NCBI RefSeq assembly: GCF_921293095.1
Contig: NC_060258.1
Location: 4,712,001 to 4,776,000, forward strand
Origin: Ischnura elegans
Lineage: Eukaryota; Arthropoda; Insecta; Odonata; Coenagrionidae
Direction of reading: 5' to 3'
DNA length: 64,000 nt
Part shown: positions 39,806-54,000 of the stretch, in pieces
How the letters are laid out: each line of letters starts with the position of its first letter
How positions within the stretch are numbered: position 1 is the stretch's first letter
Made by a program: the position numbers and the translations under genes
The notes under the pieces: model-generated
What the model was told of the DNA's origin: nothing
The model's input: only the letters and a program-made list of their open reading frames with translations
Databases searched by the model: none

Positions 39806-40552
39806 GGGGTGCTCTCCTAAAATTAAAAGCTAATTTTTTTTTCAAGTTTAGATGAGTAAGTTAAAGTTATTAACGTGTGCAAAATAATATTTTTGCATAT
39901 TAAATGTATATGAAAGATAAATAATTCATGATTCTCATTATTCTTGTTGCTAGAGAGCTTCTAAGTTCCCAACAATTACCAAATTCTTTCATGCTACAAA
40001 AATGCCCTGTGACATCAGCGAGTAAGTAGACTCGCTCCATGGCAGTAACAAAACAGTAGCGACGATAACAAACATCTACAACAATACTGATTCATAATGT
40101 GAAGGGTGTGTGAAAACATATGTGAATTGTTCAAAAGTTTTTACGGTGCTTGTATTGCACAATGTTTGACTCCGACTTCATTAAGACGCATCCTGGGAAC
40201 ATTCTGAAGGTAGATTAATTCATGGCCACTTATTTCTTCTCCAGTAATGAAGATTTCTATGAGTTGAGAAGCCGCAAAATTGAAATGTAACATAAATTAA
40301 ATCAATAATCTCATTTGCTAGTAATCTAAAGCTTTGCTTGTGTCTCATTTAACTACTGTTATTTACTCATTGTTTAATGTGTACTTGGTGCAATATTGGA
40401 ATATGTGATGTTAACGTTTTGGAGAAATACAACGGATCATATTTTACTTTGATTTACTTAGCATCCCTAAGGTCTGGAAGAGAGACATACTGTGTTTCAG
40501 CAGGTTGTTAGGTTCAAGTGTTAATAAATTTGAACGTTTGCACTGTTGAGGG
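39806..40552. other. Inserted sequence of unknown nature left of the Gypsy element
   Basis: Together with 45,068-45,530 this makes roughly 1.2 kb that splits ZAD copy 2 and was itself later hit by the Gypsy element. There is no coding potential and no terminal repeats I can confirm. Confidence 0.4.
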
Positions 40553-43500
40553 TGTTCTATTGCAGGAAAACACAAGAGTCCATTAGGAAATAAACTTTTA
40601 ATTCTGGGCTATGCACGATACAACGCATGGCGTAGTCCCGCCAACAACTGCCGGGCGTGCCCCGTCCTCACATGTCTTATCCTTGGGACAGGGCTACCAC
40701 CCTGGATACAACAACTCCCCTCCACTAAAATAACCCTTTACAAACATGAAAATTAAATACATGAAAACATAAGATACATTACATAAGAAAATCATTCAAA
40801 TATTTTGGTGGCTGCCTTTTTCGTGATGGGCGACTCAAGGGAGTAGAACAAGGCTTAGCCAATACAGGGCTTCTAGGCAAGGGTTCATGAGTATTCTCAT
40901 GGGTAGCAGATCCTGGACTGTCTGACTCGGAAATATCATTTTGGGGAAGTGGGATTTTAGCAACCTCCTCGGTATTGACATTAGCAGGTGGGGTAAACTC
41001 ATTTCTCTTATCTTCACAGGACACAATTCTTGGACGAAGGAATTGAAGGGAGACATTTTTTTTTAGTTTCCCATCACACAAGACATCAAAGGACTTGGCA
41101 CTCACTTGCTTTACTATTGTCGCAGGTTTCCATTGTTTTACATTGTGTTTAACACCCTGTGTCCACACCGTATCACCCTCTTTCAATTCCGGTAATTTAG
41201 TGTTATGTTTGGAGGCCACCTTCTCATTACAGGAAGTCACCCGGTCTTCCACAATGCTCATTGGATTTAATAGGGACAACTTTGTTCTAAGCTTCCTCCC
41301 CAGGAATAACTCTGCAGGTTCTATCTTAGTTACAGTGTGTGGCGTCGTACGATAAGCCATTAGGAATTTGTTAATCCTACGCTGCAAGGACAATACTTCA
41401 CATGATTTATCAAGCACCGATTTCTTTAGAGCCTGTTTTACATGCTGCACAGTTTTCTCTGCCTGACCATTTGCTCTTGGTAAGTATGGGGGAGAAAACA
41501 GATGTTTGGCACCCATACTAGTAAGAAACTCACTAATTTCTTGGGACTGAAAAGGTGGGCCATTATCGGAGACAAACACTTTAAACAACCCATATGCAGC
41601 TGTCATGGACTCAAGTTTTTCAATTACTGCAGAAGAACTTGTTTCCTTCATAATTGCAACAATCGGCCACTTAGAATAAGCATCTACCACAATAAGCAAT
41701 GTCTTATTTTCTACATAACAAAAGTCGGCATGAACTCTCTCCCACTTAGATTTTGGCCATGCCCAAGGAGAAAATGGTATTTGAGGAAGTGAGTTTTGGA
41801 CCTGTTGACATGGCTCACAAGAAGCTACCATAATTTCAATGTCCTGGTCAAGAGTGGGCCAATAGACATAACCACGAGCAAGTGCTTTCATTTTACTCAT
41901 TCCTGGGTGTTGATCATGCAACAAATTTAAGACATCACGTTGTAGAGCTTTTGGGATACAAACTTTCGAACCATAGGTGACACACTGGTTATTAATAGAG
42001 AGTTCTAACTGTCTCTTAAAGTAAGGTTGTAACCGCAGATCATCACATTTAGAGGGCCAGCCATGCTGGATGTACATCCGTACTTTTAATAAATCAGGAT
42101 CTTTTTCTGTGGCTAGCACAATCAACTGGGCATTCAAAGGTACACCTAATGTCTTAACTAAACATATTACATTTTCAGGAGACTCCACTGGTGTATCATC
42201 TGCCAATGGAAGTCTGCTTAAAACATCAGCATGAGGGATATTTATCCCTTTTTTATACACAATCTTAAATCTGTAGCCATGCAGTAATACTGCCCAACGC
42301 TGAAGACGTGCAGCAGCGAGGGGCTTGACACCAGTCTTTGACCCAAAAATTATTGTGAGAGAACTGTGGTCAGTAACCAGTTCAAATTCTCTCCCCCAAA
42401 GAAATTTGTTAAAATGGGTGACACCAAAAATTACTGCTGCAGCCTCTCTCTCCACTTGAGCATAATTGCGTTCGGTGGAGGTAAAAGTTTTTGAGGCAAA
42501 GCCCACTGGGCGCTCTTCCCCTGAAGGGAGAATGTGAGATAGAACTGCCCCAGCCCCAACTTGAGAGGCATCACAAGTTAGTCTAATAGGTAACTTAAGG
42601 GAATAAGGAATAAGTACCTGGCTACTACTAAGGGCTGTCTTACATTTTGCAAAGGCTTCCTTTTGTTCTTTACCCCAAGACCAAGGGAAATCTTTCTTCA
42701 ATAGTTTATTTAAGGGTTCCATAAAAGTAGATGCATCTGGGAGGAATTTATAATAGAATTTGACAGCTCCTAGGAAACTACTCAACTCAGACACATTTGA
42801 AGGCGCACCCATATTCACAATAGCCTTAACCTTAGATTCTTCAACATGTAACCCATGAGAATCTAGCACATGACCTAAAAATATGACTCTGTTAACAAAA
42901 AATTCACACTTAGGTACGTTAATGACAATGTTATGTTGGGCCAATCGCCCTAATACCTGTTTTAAAACAGAGGAACAGTCACACCAATTTTCAGCATAAA
43001 TAAGAATATCATCAAGATACACAAATAAGTTAGGAATACCCTGTAAGATTTTTTCAACGGTTTGCTGGAAAATAGCGGGCGCAGAAGCTATCCCATACAG
43101 CATTCTCTTTACTTTAAAACAACCTACATGGGTGCTCAAAGTTAATATAGATTGTGATTCTTTACCAACGGCTAACTGTAGATATGCCTGAGAAAGATCA
43201 ATTTTACAGAAACACTCACCTTTTAGTAAAGACAAATCGTCTATCAGTGGTAGTGGGTAATGATCCATACTCAGACAACGGTTTACTGAACAACTGTAAT
43301 CCCCACAGATTCTCACCTCGCCATTGGATTTCGGGACCACTACAATTGGAGTACCCCACTGTGTGTTGGTCGTGGGCTCCAAAATCCCTTGTTCAACCAT
43401 TTTTTCCAACTCTTTTCTTACCTTGTCTCGCAATGGAATAGGCACTTGTCTATGAGATACAAAAACTGGTACAGAATCTGGTTTCAATACAATCTGGGCG

Positions 43501-45067
43501 ACATAACCCTTGATTAGCCCAGGCTTTCCAGAGAATACAGAAGGGAACTCTTTCTTAAGATCCTCTAACACAGTTTTACCATTGGCAACCACATTTACAG
43601 CTTTCTTTGGAAAAAGACTGTACCAATTTATAGGAAGCACTTCTAGCCACGGAAGACCCATCAAGCAATGAAACTTCCCTTTGTGCACAACCAGAGGTAA
43701 CACATATTCAATTCCTTCAAACATAACATTAACCTGACATTCGCCGAGTAATGATAAGGGGGCACTGGAACAATTGTATAACCTAGAGGTGGGCGTCAAC
43801 TTCAAGTGGCTTAAATGTTTCTTATAAATATCTTCTCCTACACAGGATGCATCTGCGGCCGAATCTATTTGCATAGTTACAGGTGCACCATTAATCTGAA
43901 CAGTCAACGTGCGCCGATTTCGTTGGGTTCCCTGCACTTGATGCAACTGCAACAACCCCACATACCTGTGGCAGTCTTCGTCACTAGATTCCTCTGGTGT
44001 CTGTTCTAGCACGGATTTTACCATCTTTTTCATTTTGAACTTATCTTTACTCTTTTGACGGCAGAATTTCACTGAATGCCCGTCCTTGCCACAATGGGTA
44101 CACTTCAAAGGCTTGTCACATGAGTTAGCATAGTGAGGCCCTCCACAATTAAAACATTTCACAATGTTCTTTGGTGATAATGGCTTACAGTGAGGTTGAG
44201 ATCTCTTATTAATTACCGAAACTGAGGCAGGACTATCCCCAGTGCTTTTGGCGTATTCCGCAGATCCTTCCATATAGCACGCTTTGGCCACGAATCTCTT
44301 AAAAGGAACATTTTCGCCAGCCAATTTAGTGGTTATTTCTTCACTATTAAGACCATACAGAAATTGGTCAATTAATCTATCTTCCATACTGTTCCCAAAA
44401 TCACAGGTGGCAGCCAACTTCTTTAACGCCAGGGCATACTCCGAAAAACTTTCATTGGGTTCTCGAACACGACGTTGAAAGATCAGCCTCTCAGCACGAA
44501 AGAAGCGCACCGGTGTAAATATGGTCTTAAGCTCCTCCACTAATTGTTCGTAAGTCAGCTGGTCCGATGTGAGAGGGTGAAGATACACAGCTAGCTTCTC
44601 CAATGCTGCCCCTCCTATGTGACCAATTAAGAAATCCTTCTTGCCGAGATCCTCAACAGGAGGACGTAATGTCCTCATATAGCTGTTTAGGCGCAGAAGG
44701 TAGGTCGAGATGCTCTCGACACTTTGATCAAAAACTCCTATACTCATATTTAGGCAATAGGTCCGTGAAGATACAGAATGGCACGTACCACAGGCGCGGT
44801 CGACCGATCAGTTTTTTTTTCCCCGAAACTCACGTAAAGCCTCAACCACACGACACATAACCCACGACAGTATCGGACTCCAAATATCCCGTCCTCGTCG
44901 CCAAATTGTTCTATTGCAGGAAAACACAAGAGTCCATTAGGAAATAAACTTTTAATTCTGGGCTATGCACGATACAACGCATGGCGTAGTCCCGCCAACA
45001 ACTGCCGGGCGTGCCCCGTCCTCACATGTCTTATCCTTGGGACAGGGCTACCACCCTGGATACAACA
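40553..45067 (-). mobile_element. Complete Ty3/Gypsy LTR retrotransposon, 4,515 bp
   Basis: Two LTRs of 161 bp (40,553-40,713 and 44,907-45,067) begin TGTT and end AACA, and I see no difference between them. GAGGG flanks both sides (40,548-40,552 and 45,068-45,072) as a 5-bp target duplication. The element is transcribed on the minus strand. The primer site lies next to the right-hand LTR and the polypurine tract next to the left-hand one. One long frame encodes gag and pol with no envelope gene. Identical LTRs and an open frame indicate a young and possibly active copy. It is inserted into older sequence that had already split ZAD copy 2. Confidence 0.97.
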
Positions 45068-48000
45068 GAGGGTAAGGTGACACTAGAACATTAAGTGACA
45101 ACAATAAGCTTATACTATGGAAATCGCATGGATGGGGAGGATGAGAAAGTAATAAGTGCTATTTGTTAAGATGGTGCTGCATCTTCCGGTTTGCATACAC
45201 TCTTTAAACTTGTCAATTATTCAGGATAAATATTTCACATGACTGATGATGGAATTAAGATATAAAAAAATTAACTACGTAGATAGATGCATAGGTTTTA
45301 CTAAAACTGGGACAAATAGTCTACTGGCACCACGTAAACCTATTGTTTACTGGCCTCAGATGTCACGCTCAGCCAACATGGCACTGGGTCATTTTGAGGG
45401 CAAGATTAATGTAAAATTTTCAAAGTGAAATTTTACGAATAATATTCAACTTAGAGAAGAACTGCTTTAACTTTAATTTGCTGCACGAAGAATATTTTTT
45501 TATCGCATAATCATTCAGTTTCAGTAGAATTCCCCATTCCAAGGGTACCCCTGTGCCGACTTTGTGTGAAGAAAAATGATTATTGTTACAACATTTTCTT
45601 TTCAATTGCAGCAAGCCAGGTAACTGTAGAGGATGACTTATAAGATTTTGTCAACTTAAAAGCAAGTGTGGGGTAACATTTTATTGATTTCCTTAGATAT
45701 TGTTTTATTCCATTCTATGGGCATGCTTTCCACGACAAGTCTGAAATCTCATGCATATGTTTTAATTCCTTTCGTAGGTTGCCTTTGGAAGTGGCCAACC
45801 TGCCAATATATGCCCACTGTGCTTGAAAAAGCTCATCAAATTCAATGATTTCAGATATATTTGTCATATTTTGGACACAGAATGTTGCCTAAAAAATTTT
45901 GCAAAATTTTGTGTGGAAATTTCTTCAGTGTGATTGATTCTTTTTTCATGGTAAGCCCTGTGAAATCATTCAGGCAAGCAGATATTAACTTGTTCATGTC
46001 AATGTACCATGTAGCCCGGCCTTAATAGTTTCAAGTTCATATCATCGAGAATGAAAAATTTAGAAAAATGTTTGTATTTGTGGGCTCAACAGATTATAGC
46101 ATTAGAAAAAGTAACTAAATCTTGTATTTGATGAATCACTTGCCACGAAGGGCAAAGTATAATGCTTAGTGACAGTATCAAAGTATTACGTGCAAAATTT
46201 ACGAAAAAGCAATTCAATTAGAGATCAAAACTTCATGGAACATTAAAGTTCTTAATGAATAATATTAAATGTCATGAAGGAACCTTTACAATTCTCGATA
46301 GAGCAGTGAAAAATGTTCAGCATTCAACAAAATACATGAATTGATTAATATTTGCAAATATAACCCGCAAATTTGATGTTTGAATTGAATGAAACAATTA
46401 TCTTGAATTCTATATTCTTTGAGTTATCACAGGCAGTTCCGTCTGGTTTTAGTTTTAGCTCATTATAACGTTAATAACCTGGCGTTACTCACGCGAGATT
46501 CCCGATCGAGATTACTCAAGTGGGGTGCTCCTGACACCACATAGAACATTTAAAAAAATGTGTTAGACAGCATTTTATTTGAAAAAATTGCTAAGATTGT
46601 ATGTATGTATTTTTAAGTATAGCATCATTGAATCTACAATAAGTCATGGCAAAAAAGAGTAAACAATTTAATTATGGTTATTAGCAGTGCCCAAATGCAA
46701 TGCAATAAAGATGTACAAATGGAATTAGATTTTATATTGAAGGAATGTGATGGAAGGGAAAAATTTAACTTTTAGTTTATCATTTAATCATCTGAAAGTA
46801 AATATTATGATTTAAATCAATTTTTACTTGCTGTTTTAATGTGAAGGGAGAGTGTCATCCTCACGGCAGAGGTGACTCACAGTTGCCCAGAAAAATGATG
46901 CTCGATTATAGTGTTGACATGTCTGAAACAATGACCATTGTGACTCGGTGTTCCATCTGAGAAATTTTTGTTCACACTTCTAATGCGTACCTGATAATAC
47001 TTGGATTATCCTGAGACTATACTTGGGGGTGGTGGTCCCCCAAAAATTTATAGCATAATCCTCATCCGTCTCCTACAAAAATTACATCCTCAGAATCTTC
47101 AATATGCACTGTGAATAATGTTATCGTGGCATTAGCACGGTAGTCCTTTTCTACTGCATGCTGACTCATATTTCCGTAACTTATCAAAGTTTTGTAGTCT
47201 AGGTTCCAAATGAAGATAAACACATATTGATATTTTTACACTTTATTTTCCTCGTCACGGATCCTTAGAATTTTTCTTACAGTCCTTGGAAATACAAATC
47301 ATATTGCTCATGCACATCCAATTATTGCACGAGCAACAAAACAATTTTGTTTTACTTATTTATTTATTTATTTTACACACCACCAAAAACAGCTCTGTCG
47401 GCCTTTACATCAGGGTTGATAACATTTAACAATCACAAACATCCATGTTCTGTATGGTGCCCGAGACCTTCGGTTTGGCAGGCGAGGACTTTATCCCGCC
47501 GGCACCGAGGCTGGCAATGTCTTTATTCTTATTTTAATGTCTTTATTTGGCGGACATACGATGCATCTACTGCTTCTTTCTTTTCTTTGCTTCATACCAC
47601 TTTCACATGTTCATAAATCAGTGAAATAAGCTGTCTTTCTTTTCTGCTCATTTGAGATCATTTTATTTCTGATCTTCTCCTTATAAATGGCTTCCAACGA
47701 CCTCAAAATTTTTCGCAGGAATTTTGATGTATACATCTTGCTTCCAAGATTTATGTTATTGTACGGACTGTCCCAATGATCGTGTGTCATTTTTTACCTC
47801 CTTCCATTTTTTAGTAACTTCCACTGCAGTAATATTCGTGAAAATTGGCTTACTCATGGGGAAAGGTCCTAAGTTTTGTTGAATGCAATCAAAATTTTAG
47901 AATTTTGATCTTTGACCTCACAATGTGGGCCCAAACCAAAATTTTCAATGTTAAAAAAATCTAGATAGAAAAAAGTCTGAATTTCATTGATCAGGATGTT

Positions 48001-51000
48001 AATTCTTAGGTTTTCGGACATGAGGAAACCGAAAATAACACTTTTGTTCATGAAAATTCAACTGTTGACCCAGTAAGGTCTCAGTCAAGGACATAAGGGT
48101 GAAAATAGCATACCATCAAAGGTGTCGATCCATGAGTTTTAAAGGGTTCCTATGTCATTCATATTGTCCAAATGCTTGTCTTATCCAGTATTTGACCTCC
48201 AAGGCTAATACTGAGGTCAAAGGTCATAGAGGTAAGTGTCAGGCCATCGTGACAACCAACCTGACAAACCACAGGTTTTAAAAGGTGCTTAAGTCATTTT
48301 TGCAGTTCATTTATCAGTATTGTTGATTTTTTGACCTTAGGAGGTCACAGTGGGGGTCAAGGGTCTTCGAGGTAACCGTCGAGCCATCGAGACAACCAGC
48401 GCGTCGAACCATGGGTTTTTAAGGGTTCTTACAACAGTTTTGCAGTTCATTTATCAGTATTGTTGATTTTTTGACCTCCGTAGGTCATATTAGGAGTCAA
48501 AGGTCATAAAGGCATGATTTGATATATCAAGGAAACTAATGTCGCCAACCAAAGGGTGACCAAGTGAGTTGCGTGGTACACTTAGTACCCAATTTGTTAA
48601 GTCGTTAACCTCCTGAGGCCATAAGGTGGTCAACATTCACAGAGGTTTGCACAAAAATATTCAGGAAATTAACCCACTAACCAGAAGGTGTTTTCGGTGA
48701 CAACTCTTGTCGCGTAAACTGAAGCACGAAACTTACGCAGCGAAATGTTCAAAATGGCTTTGTGAACAGCAACAATGTGATTTTTGCGATCCCGTCACGG
48801 AATCTTTTGTCTTCGCAACTGCATAAACAGTTACTGAATAGCCCTGCTGATCATTTTTTACTTTTATTTCAGAGGATGTTTTGATTTATACAGGCGTTCG
48901 CAATTTTGGCATGCGGTCTAAGGGACTGCTGCATTTTTTTAATTGTGAATACTCGTAAAAAATGTAAATAATTATCGCTTTCTTCCTATTTTGGAGTAAT
49001 AAGGACATAAAAGTCTTAAAAATTAACTTTTTTTATTACATATTAACTAGAGGACCTGGTAAACCTCACATCACCTTCATTTATCAAGCTGTGTATTGAA
49101 AAATCTATTCTTCGTTTGTCTTGCAAAAATCTGCCGGCTAAAGTGACATTCTTCTCCCAACCGTGGTATGGATTATATAATCATGATATTATAAATAATT
49201 ATATCAACAAATATGTACTTACCTTTAATTTTTTTGGTTAGTGCTGTTTATGGGTTATCTCTGTTGAATGTGATTATTTAATATTATTTGCTTACGTTTG
49301 GATTTAAAATTGTTCTGATGAAGAAGCATTTGCAGTTCTTGAACAGTAGTTTGGTTAACTGTTGGCTTGTGTGCACAATGCCTACAAGCTTTCGTATCTG
49401 GATTGCCCGTGGGGGTAGAGGCTAGCCAGTGTGTTCAGTTTAGAATCCATTACCTTCACCTCGTTATCAAATTACAAGCTTTCGTATTCTTATTTCAAGA
49501 TTTTGGATTGCCCGTGGGGGTACAGGCAAGTCAGTGTGTTCAGCTTGGAATCCATTGCCTTCATCTTCATTTGGTTATCCCATGTCTCCATAATCACACC
49601 AAAAATCACAACCAATCCGAAGAAAAATAGTAAAATGTTATATCTGTCCTTATCCATTATGTGCAATTGAGAGTATCACAATTATTTTTGCCAGAGCGAT
49701 GACTGGAATTATCGTAAATTGGCAATCCCTATACTTCCATTTTTTATAAGGCCCTAATGATTAGATAAGCCCGTTCTCTATGCGTGTAAAGCCCTCTTTT
49801 TAAGCCACAGGACGAGCCATTATCGTGCGAATTGCATCTGATGAATTGATCCACCATTATTTTCTTAAACTCCTGCTATTTGAGAAGTGTTATTGCTTCA
49901 TCTTGGATTGAGATTTCTGTGAGTTAAAAAAGGCATTAGAGAAAGGTTTGCTTCATGGGTGTATAAAAATTTTCCCATGTCAGTAACAAACTTAATTTAT
50001 TTTACATTTCAGGATTGTCTTCTCTGTGTTGAGAATAGGATAGCCAAGGAGCGAATACTGATTCCAATCAGATTGCCTAATCTATTGGGTAAGTAGTTTC
50101 GAATACATTTATTCCATGCTTTTCTTTGAATTATCCATTACTGCATGATTGCCTTACTTTAAATGAGCATGCCTTTCAAGTGAAACATTTCGTCTTATAC
50201 AATCGGCCAACAGAGTTTAAACGTCATGTACGTTAAGAATGGAGAGCAAGTATTTCTTTTGTCGTATCCATAAAAAAAGTTTTTCACCACAGTGTGCCTC
50301 ACTTACTCCGCAGTTGCAGAACATTGTTCCAGAATTTATTTCAAATGTAATCCATCAATTTCTATTCCACGAGTCGTAGTGCTATCGCAAAATGATATGA
50401 ACAAAATAACTTTTTAACGGCCTCAATCAGAGGTTAGCATTAGTCAGTTCTTATGATCTGATTATTTTTGGCTTTTGTATGGTATGCTGTTAAAATCTAT
50501 AATATACTCTCATCTTACTATCGAGAATATCTAGCATATCATTTTTAAAACAGTGGGTGTTACTTTAAATGTTTTATTAAGGCCATATGTTACCGTAAAG
50601 ATGGAGAAAATGTTGAAGATGCTGTCTCACTGATAATTTGTGCATAAAATGTATTTAATTATTCTGCAAATATTGCCAGAGAAAGTAAGTTTGAAAAATA
50701 AAATAAAGATAAAGTACGTCCTGAAAAGGCATAATTCCCAATTTTACTGTTTCATTTCTTCAGAGAAGCAGAAAAACAAAATTTTCCCATCAACCAAAAC
50801 GAAACAGTACCAACTGAAATAATTAAATCTGAAAAATGGATTAGCATCAATTTCAAAGTGTGGCTGAACATGGAAAAGTCTTGCAAGCATGACATCTGAA
50901 GGCTTATTTCATTGTATGCAGTTATCATAATCCTAAATACCCTGAGAAAATTATGCTCAGTTTGAAAGTTAAAGATAGGATCTTCAGTGAGCTACTCTTC

Positions 51001-54000
51001 ATGGTGAGGTGATAGGAGTATAATTCTGAAAGGGGATAAGACTATTTATACATCTCCATTACCATTGGGAGTGGTTCAATGAATGCTACACTGGGCTCTC
51101 AACGGGAGTACTCCAGAGCACTTGTCCACATATGATACTTTCGTTACTAGAATTTCTTTTTGGAGCGGTCAAGAGCGAAGTCAAAATGGTGGAATGGACA
51201 AGGGCGGGATAGCTGTATGATGAGATTGAGGAGATGGTGCGTTGAATATTAATGGTTTTGGTCGAATATAATTTGAATAAACTTCATTTCGAATGTCGTG
51301 GTTCCACAAAGTAAAACAAGAAACTTGGGACTACATTTCTCACACCTACTCCTGCATGCCTCTTCTTAAATAAACTCAATATCTTAGTAAAGTAAAAAGT
51401 GGGTACTCTACGTACTTGTAATATATTTACTAATTATGGCTAACGACTGTTATAAAACATTCATCCATTCCAATGTTTTTTTTATATCCTTCTCTTCTTC
51501 AGATTATAATTTTTGGCATGATTTGATGGTTGTAATAAGCACTTTAAATTTTTCCTTATAGTACATGTCCTTTTTAATAATTTTTTGTGGCCTTTTGTGC
51601 ATAAAGGATGCTTCCACAGACATTTGAGTTTAATTTGTAGGAGATAGGAGAATGTCTATGGGGAGATAGTGCTTGCTATGTATTCATTAAATTCATAGTT
51701 AAATTAATATCCTACCTGTGAACGCCAGTGTCTTCTCGTATTTGGGATTATGAGCAACAAACAGAATTAAAGTACAAAATATTCTCTTTATTTCAATAGG
51801 AATGTTTTAAATATGATATTTTATGATTCATAATCAAACCAAAACAAACGCAATGATAACCATATTATAATTCTTGTCTATTTTTAAAGAATCTGGTGAG
51901 AACGTGCACCTGTACCCCTCCCCAAAATCTGGACTTTACTCACGTTGTCTGAGCATTATGAAACTAAAGAAATTTTACTCTTTAACTGGAGACAGAATTG
52001 TTCTTTTCTATCTAATTTTCTAGTAAAAATATTCAACGTGTAATGAGTGAAAGATGGTAAAGTTTTGCTCCAATATAATATATACAGTATGAAGTCACCT
52101 CTAACATCTGTATAGACTTCCTTTTTACTGAAGGAACTGGACGAAATCATGTATGTTAGCAGGGCCACGAGCGTGAACAATTTGAATTATAATTTATGCC
52201 ATGATAACCAGGTAACTGAAATTTCCAACGATGTTAGTGGTATGATCCATTTTTGTTTTAATTCATGTACACCAAGGCACTGGCAATGAGAAATTTCCAT
52301 ATCAGATTAATAGGATATCAGAGGGAGATAAGAAGTGGATGGGAGGAGTATGTAAGGAAGATAAGCAGGGGTGGTGTGGGGTGATTGGGGCCCTCGGCTG
52401 GGGCTCAAGATCTTACCTCTTATCTTTTTAGCCGGGGGGCCTGCCTTCTAATATTTTCAAAATCCCAAATATGCACAGAAATGGATTTTGAAGCCATTCT
52501 GCCTTTAAAAATCTAGGTTAAAATAAAATCTTGTAACAAAAGTACTGTAAACAGTGAGAATTGCACAGCTTGTAAAATTCCATTATGTACATGGGCGGTT
52601 TTTCTCAACCTCCGATGCGTCATGATCAAAAGACGAAGTGATTGAATAAAAATAATTCCATTGCCAAACATTGAGCACACATGTGGTGTCCTTTCGACGT
52701 AATCGGCTCCGTGATTGAGTAATTGGTCGTGCCTCTAGACACGATGTACCATACCTTCTTCATAGGATGTTGCCACCAATGATTCCCAACGAATTTTACC
52801 TTCGTCCCGAAGCTCATTGCCCGTTTTAAAACACTACCGTCCTAGCCACGCAATTCTATATGTCAAATGGAATCTTTCAAAAGGAACTATTGTCCATTTT
52901 ACAACATATTTAAAGGATATGCAGTCGATTCGGTAGTCCCATGGTTAAGTAAAGTAACATAATATAAGTGATGGTGTATACGGGGAAGACAGTTGAGATC
53001 TAAGATAATTTGCATTTCTTATAGGAGATAAGGTGATGAGGAGGAAAACCTGGTGCAAGCATGCTTTCAATGAATGGCACCATGGGGAATAAGACTGCGT
53101 TTCATTTGACAAAAGTAATATTATACTTGAATTGCCGTCCAGAAAGTAACCAAGCAATTATTGATAATTTTATGATGTATTTCCACCTATGCTGGCATTC
53201 GCCATTAAGAAGTTAATCAGGAACACTTTTTTCAATTTTAATACAAGAGGAAAGGCACACTTACGATTACTTACGATCTTACTTTAGGAAGGAATACACT
53301 TTTCCACAACATTTCACTGTGTATGATGCGTTTTGGCTCACAGTGTCATCATCTGGTACAAGAATTGTACATTAAATATTGAGGAAAAGTGTTACCGTCA
53401 TCAATTAAATATTTCAATCTTCTACCATGTAGCACCTGCATCTATTAAATTTCTTCTATTGTTCTAATTCCTTTCTTTCTGTTTTCCTCTTTTTTCAGCT
53501 GCCTATTTTCCCATCTTATCATGTCACATCTTAGATTTTCGTGCATATCATCTCTAATTTCATTCTAACCTCACTTCCCTCATTATTACAGATTCCGTAA
53601 TAAATGATCGTACTCCTGCTTGGTAGAAAACTGTCCCAACATTTTTAGCATAGATATATCTATTTTGGTCTCCAGCGGAATAGTTATATTCTCATAAAAA
53701 TGATGGTTGTGAGTGATTGAATTTCAAAAATGCCATTCCAGATCATTTTCCTTTTCAATTTGCATTGCATAGTAACCGAGATATGTTTTCTTGAGTCGCG
53801 CTTAATCTTGTTGTTATGTTCCCACACTACTATAGACAAATTTTAAGATGATAATTTGATGTTTCTTCTTTTATGTTGCAGCCAATATTTAATCTTTTCA
53901 AACCAATGCTGAGATCGTGTGTTGCTCCTTCGTGACCATTGTCACCACGTCTGCTTCATACAGAAGTTGGCTGCTGAATCCAACACCCGCTCAAATAAAT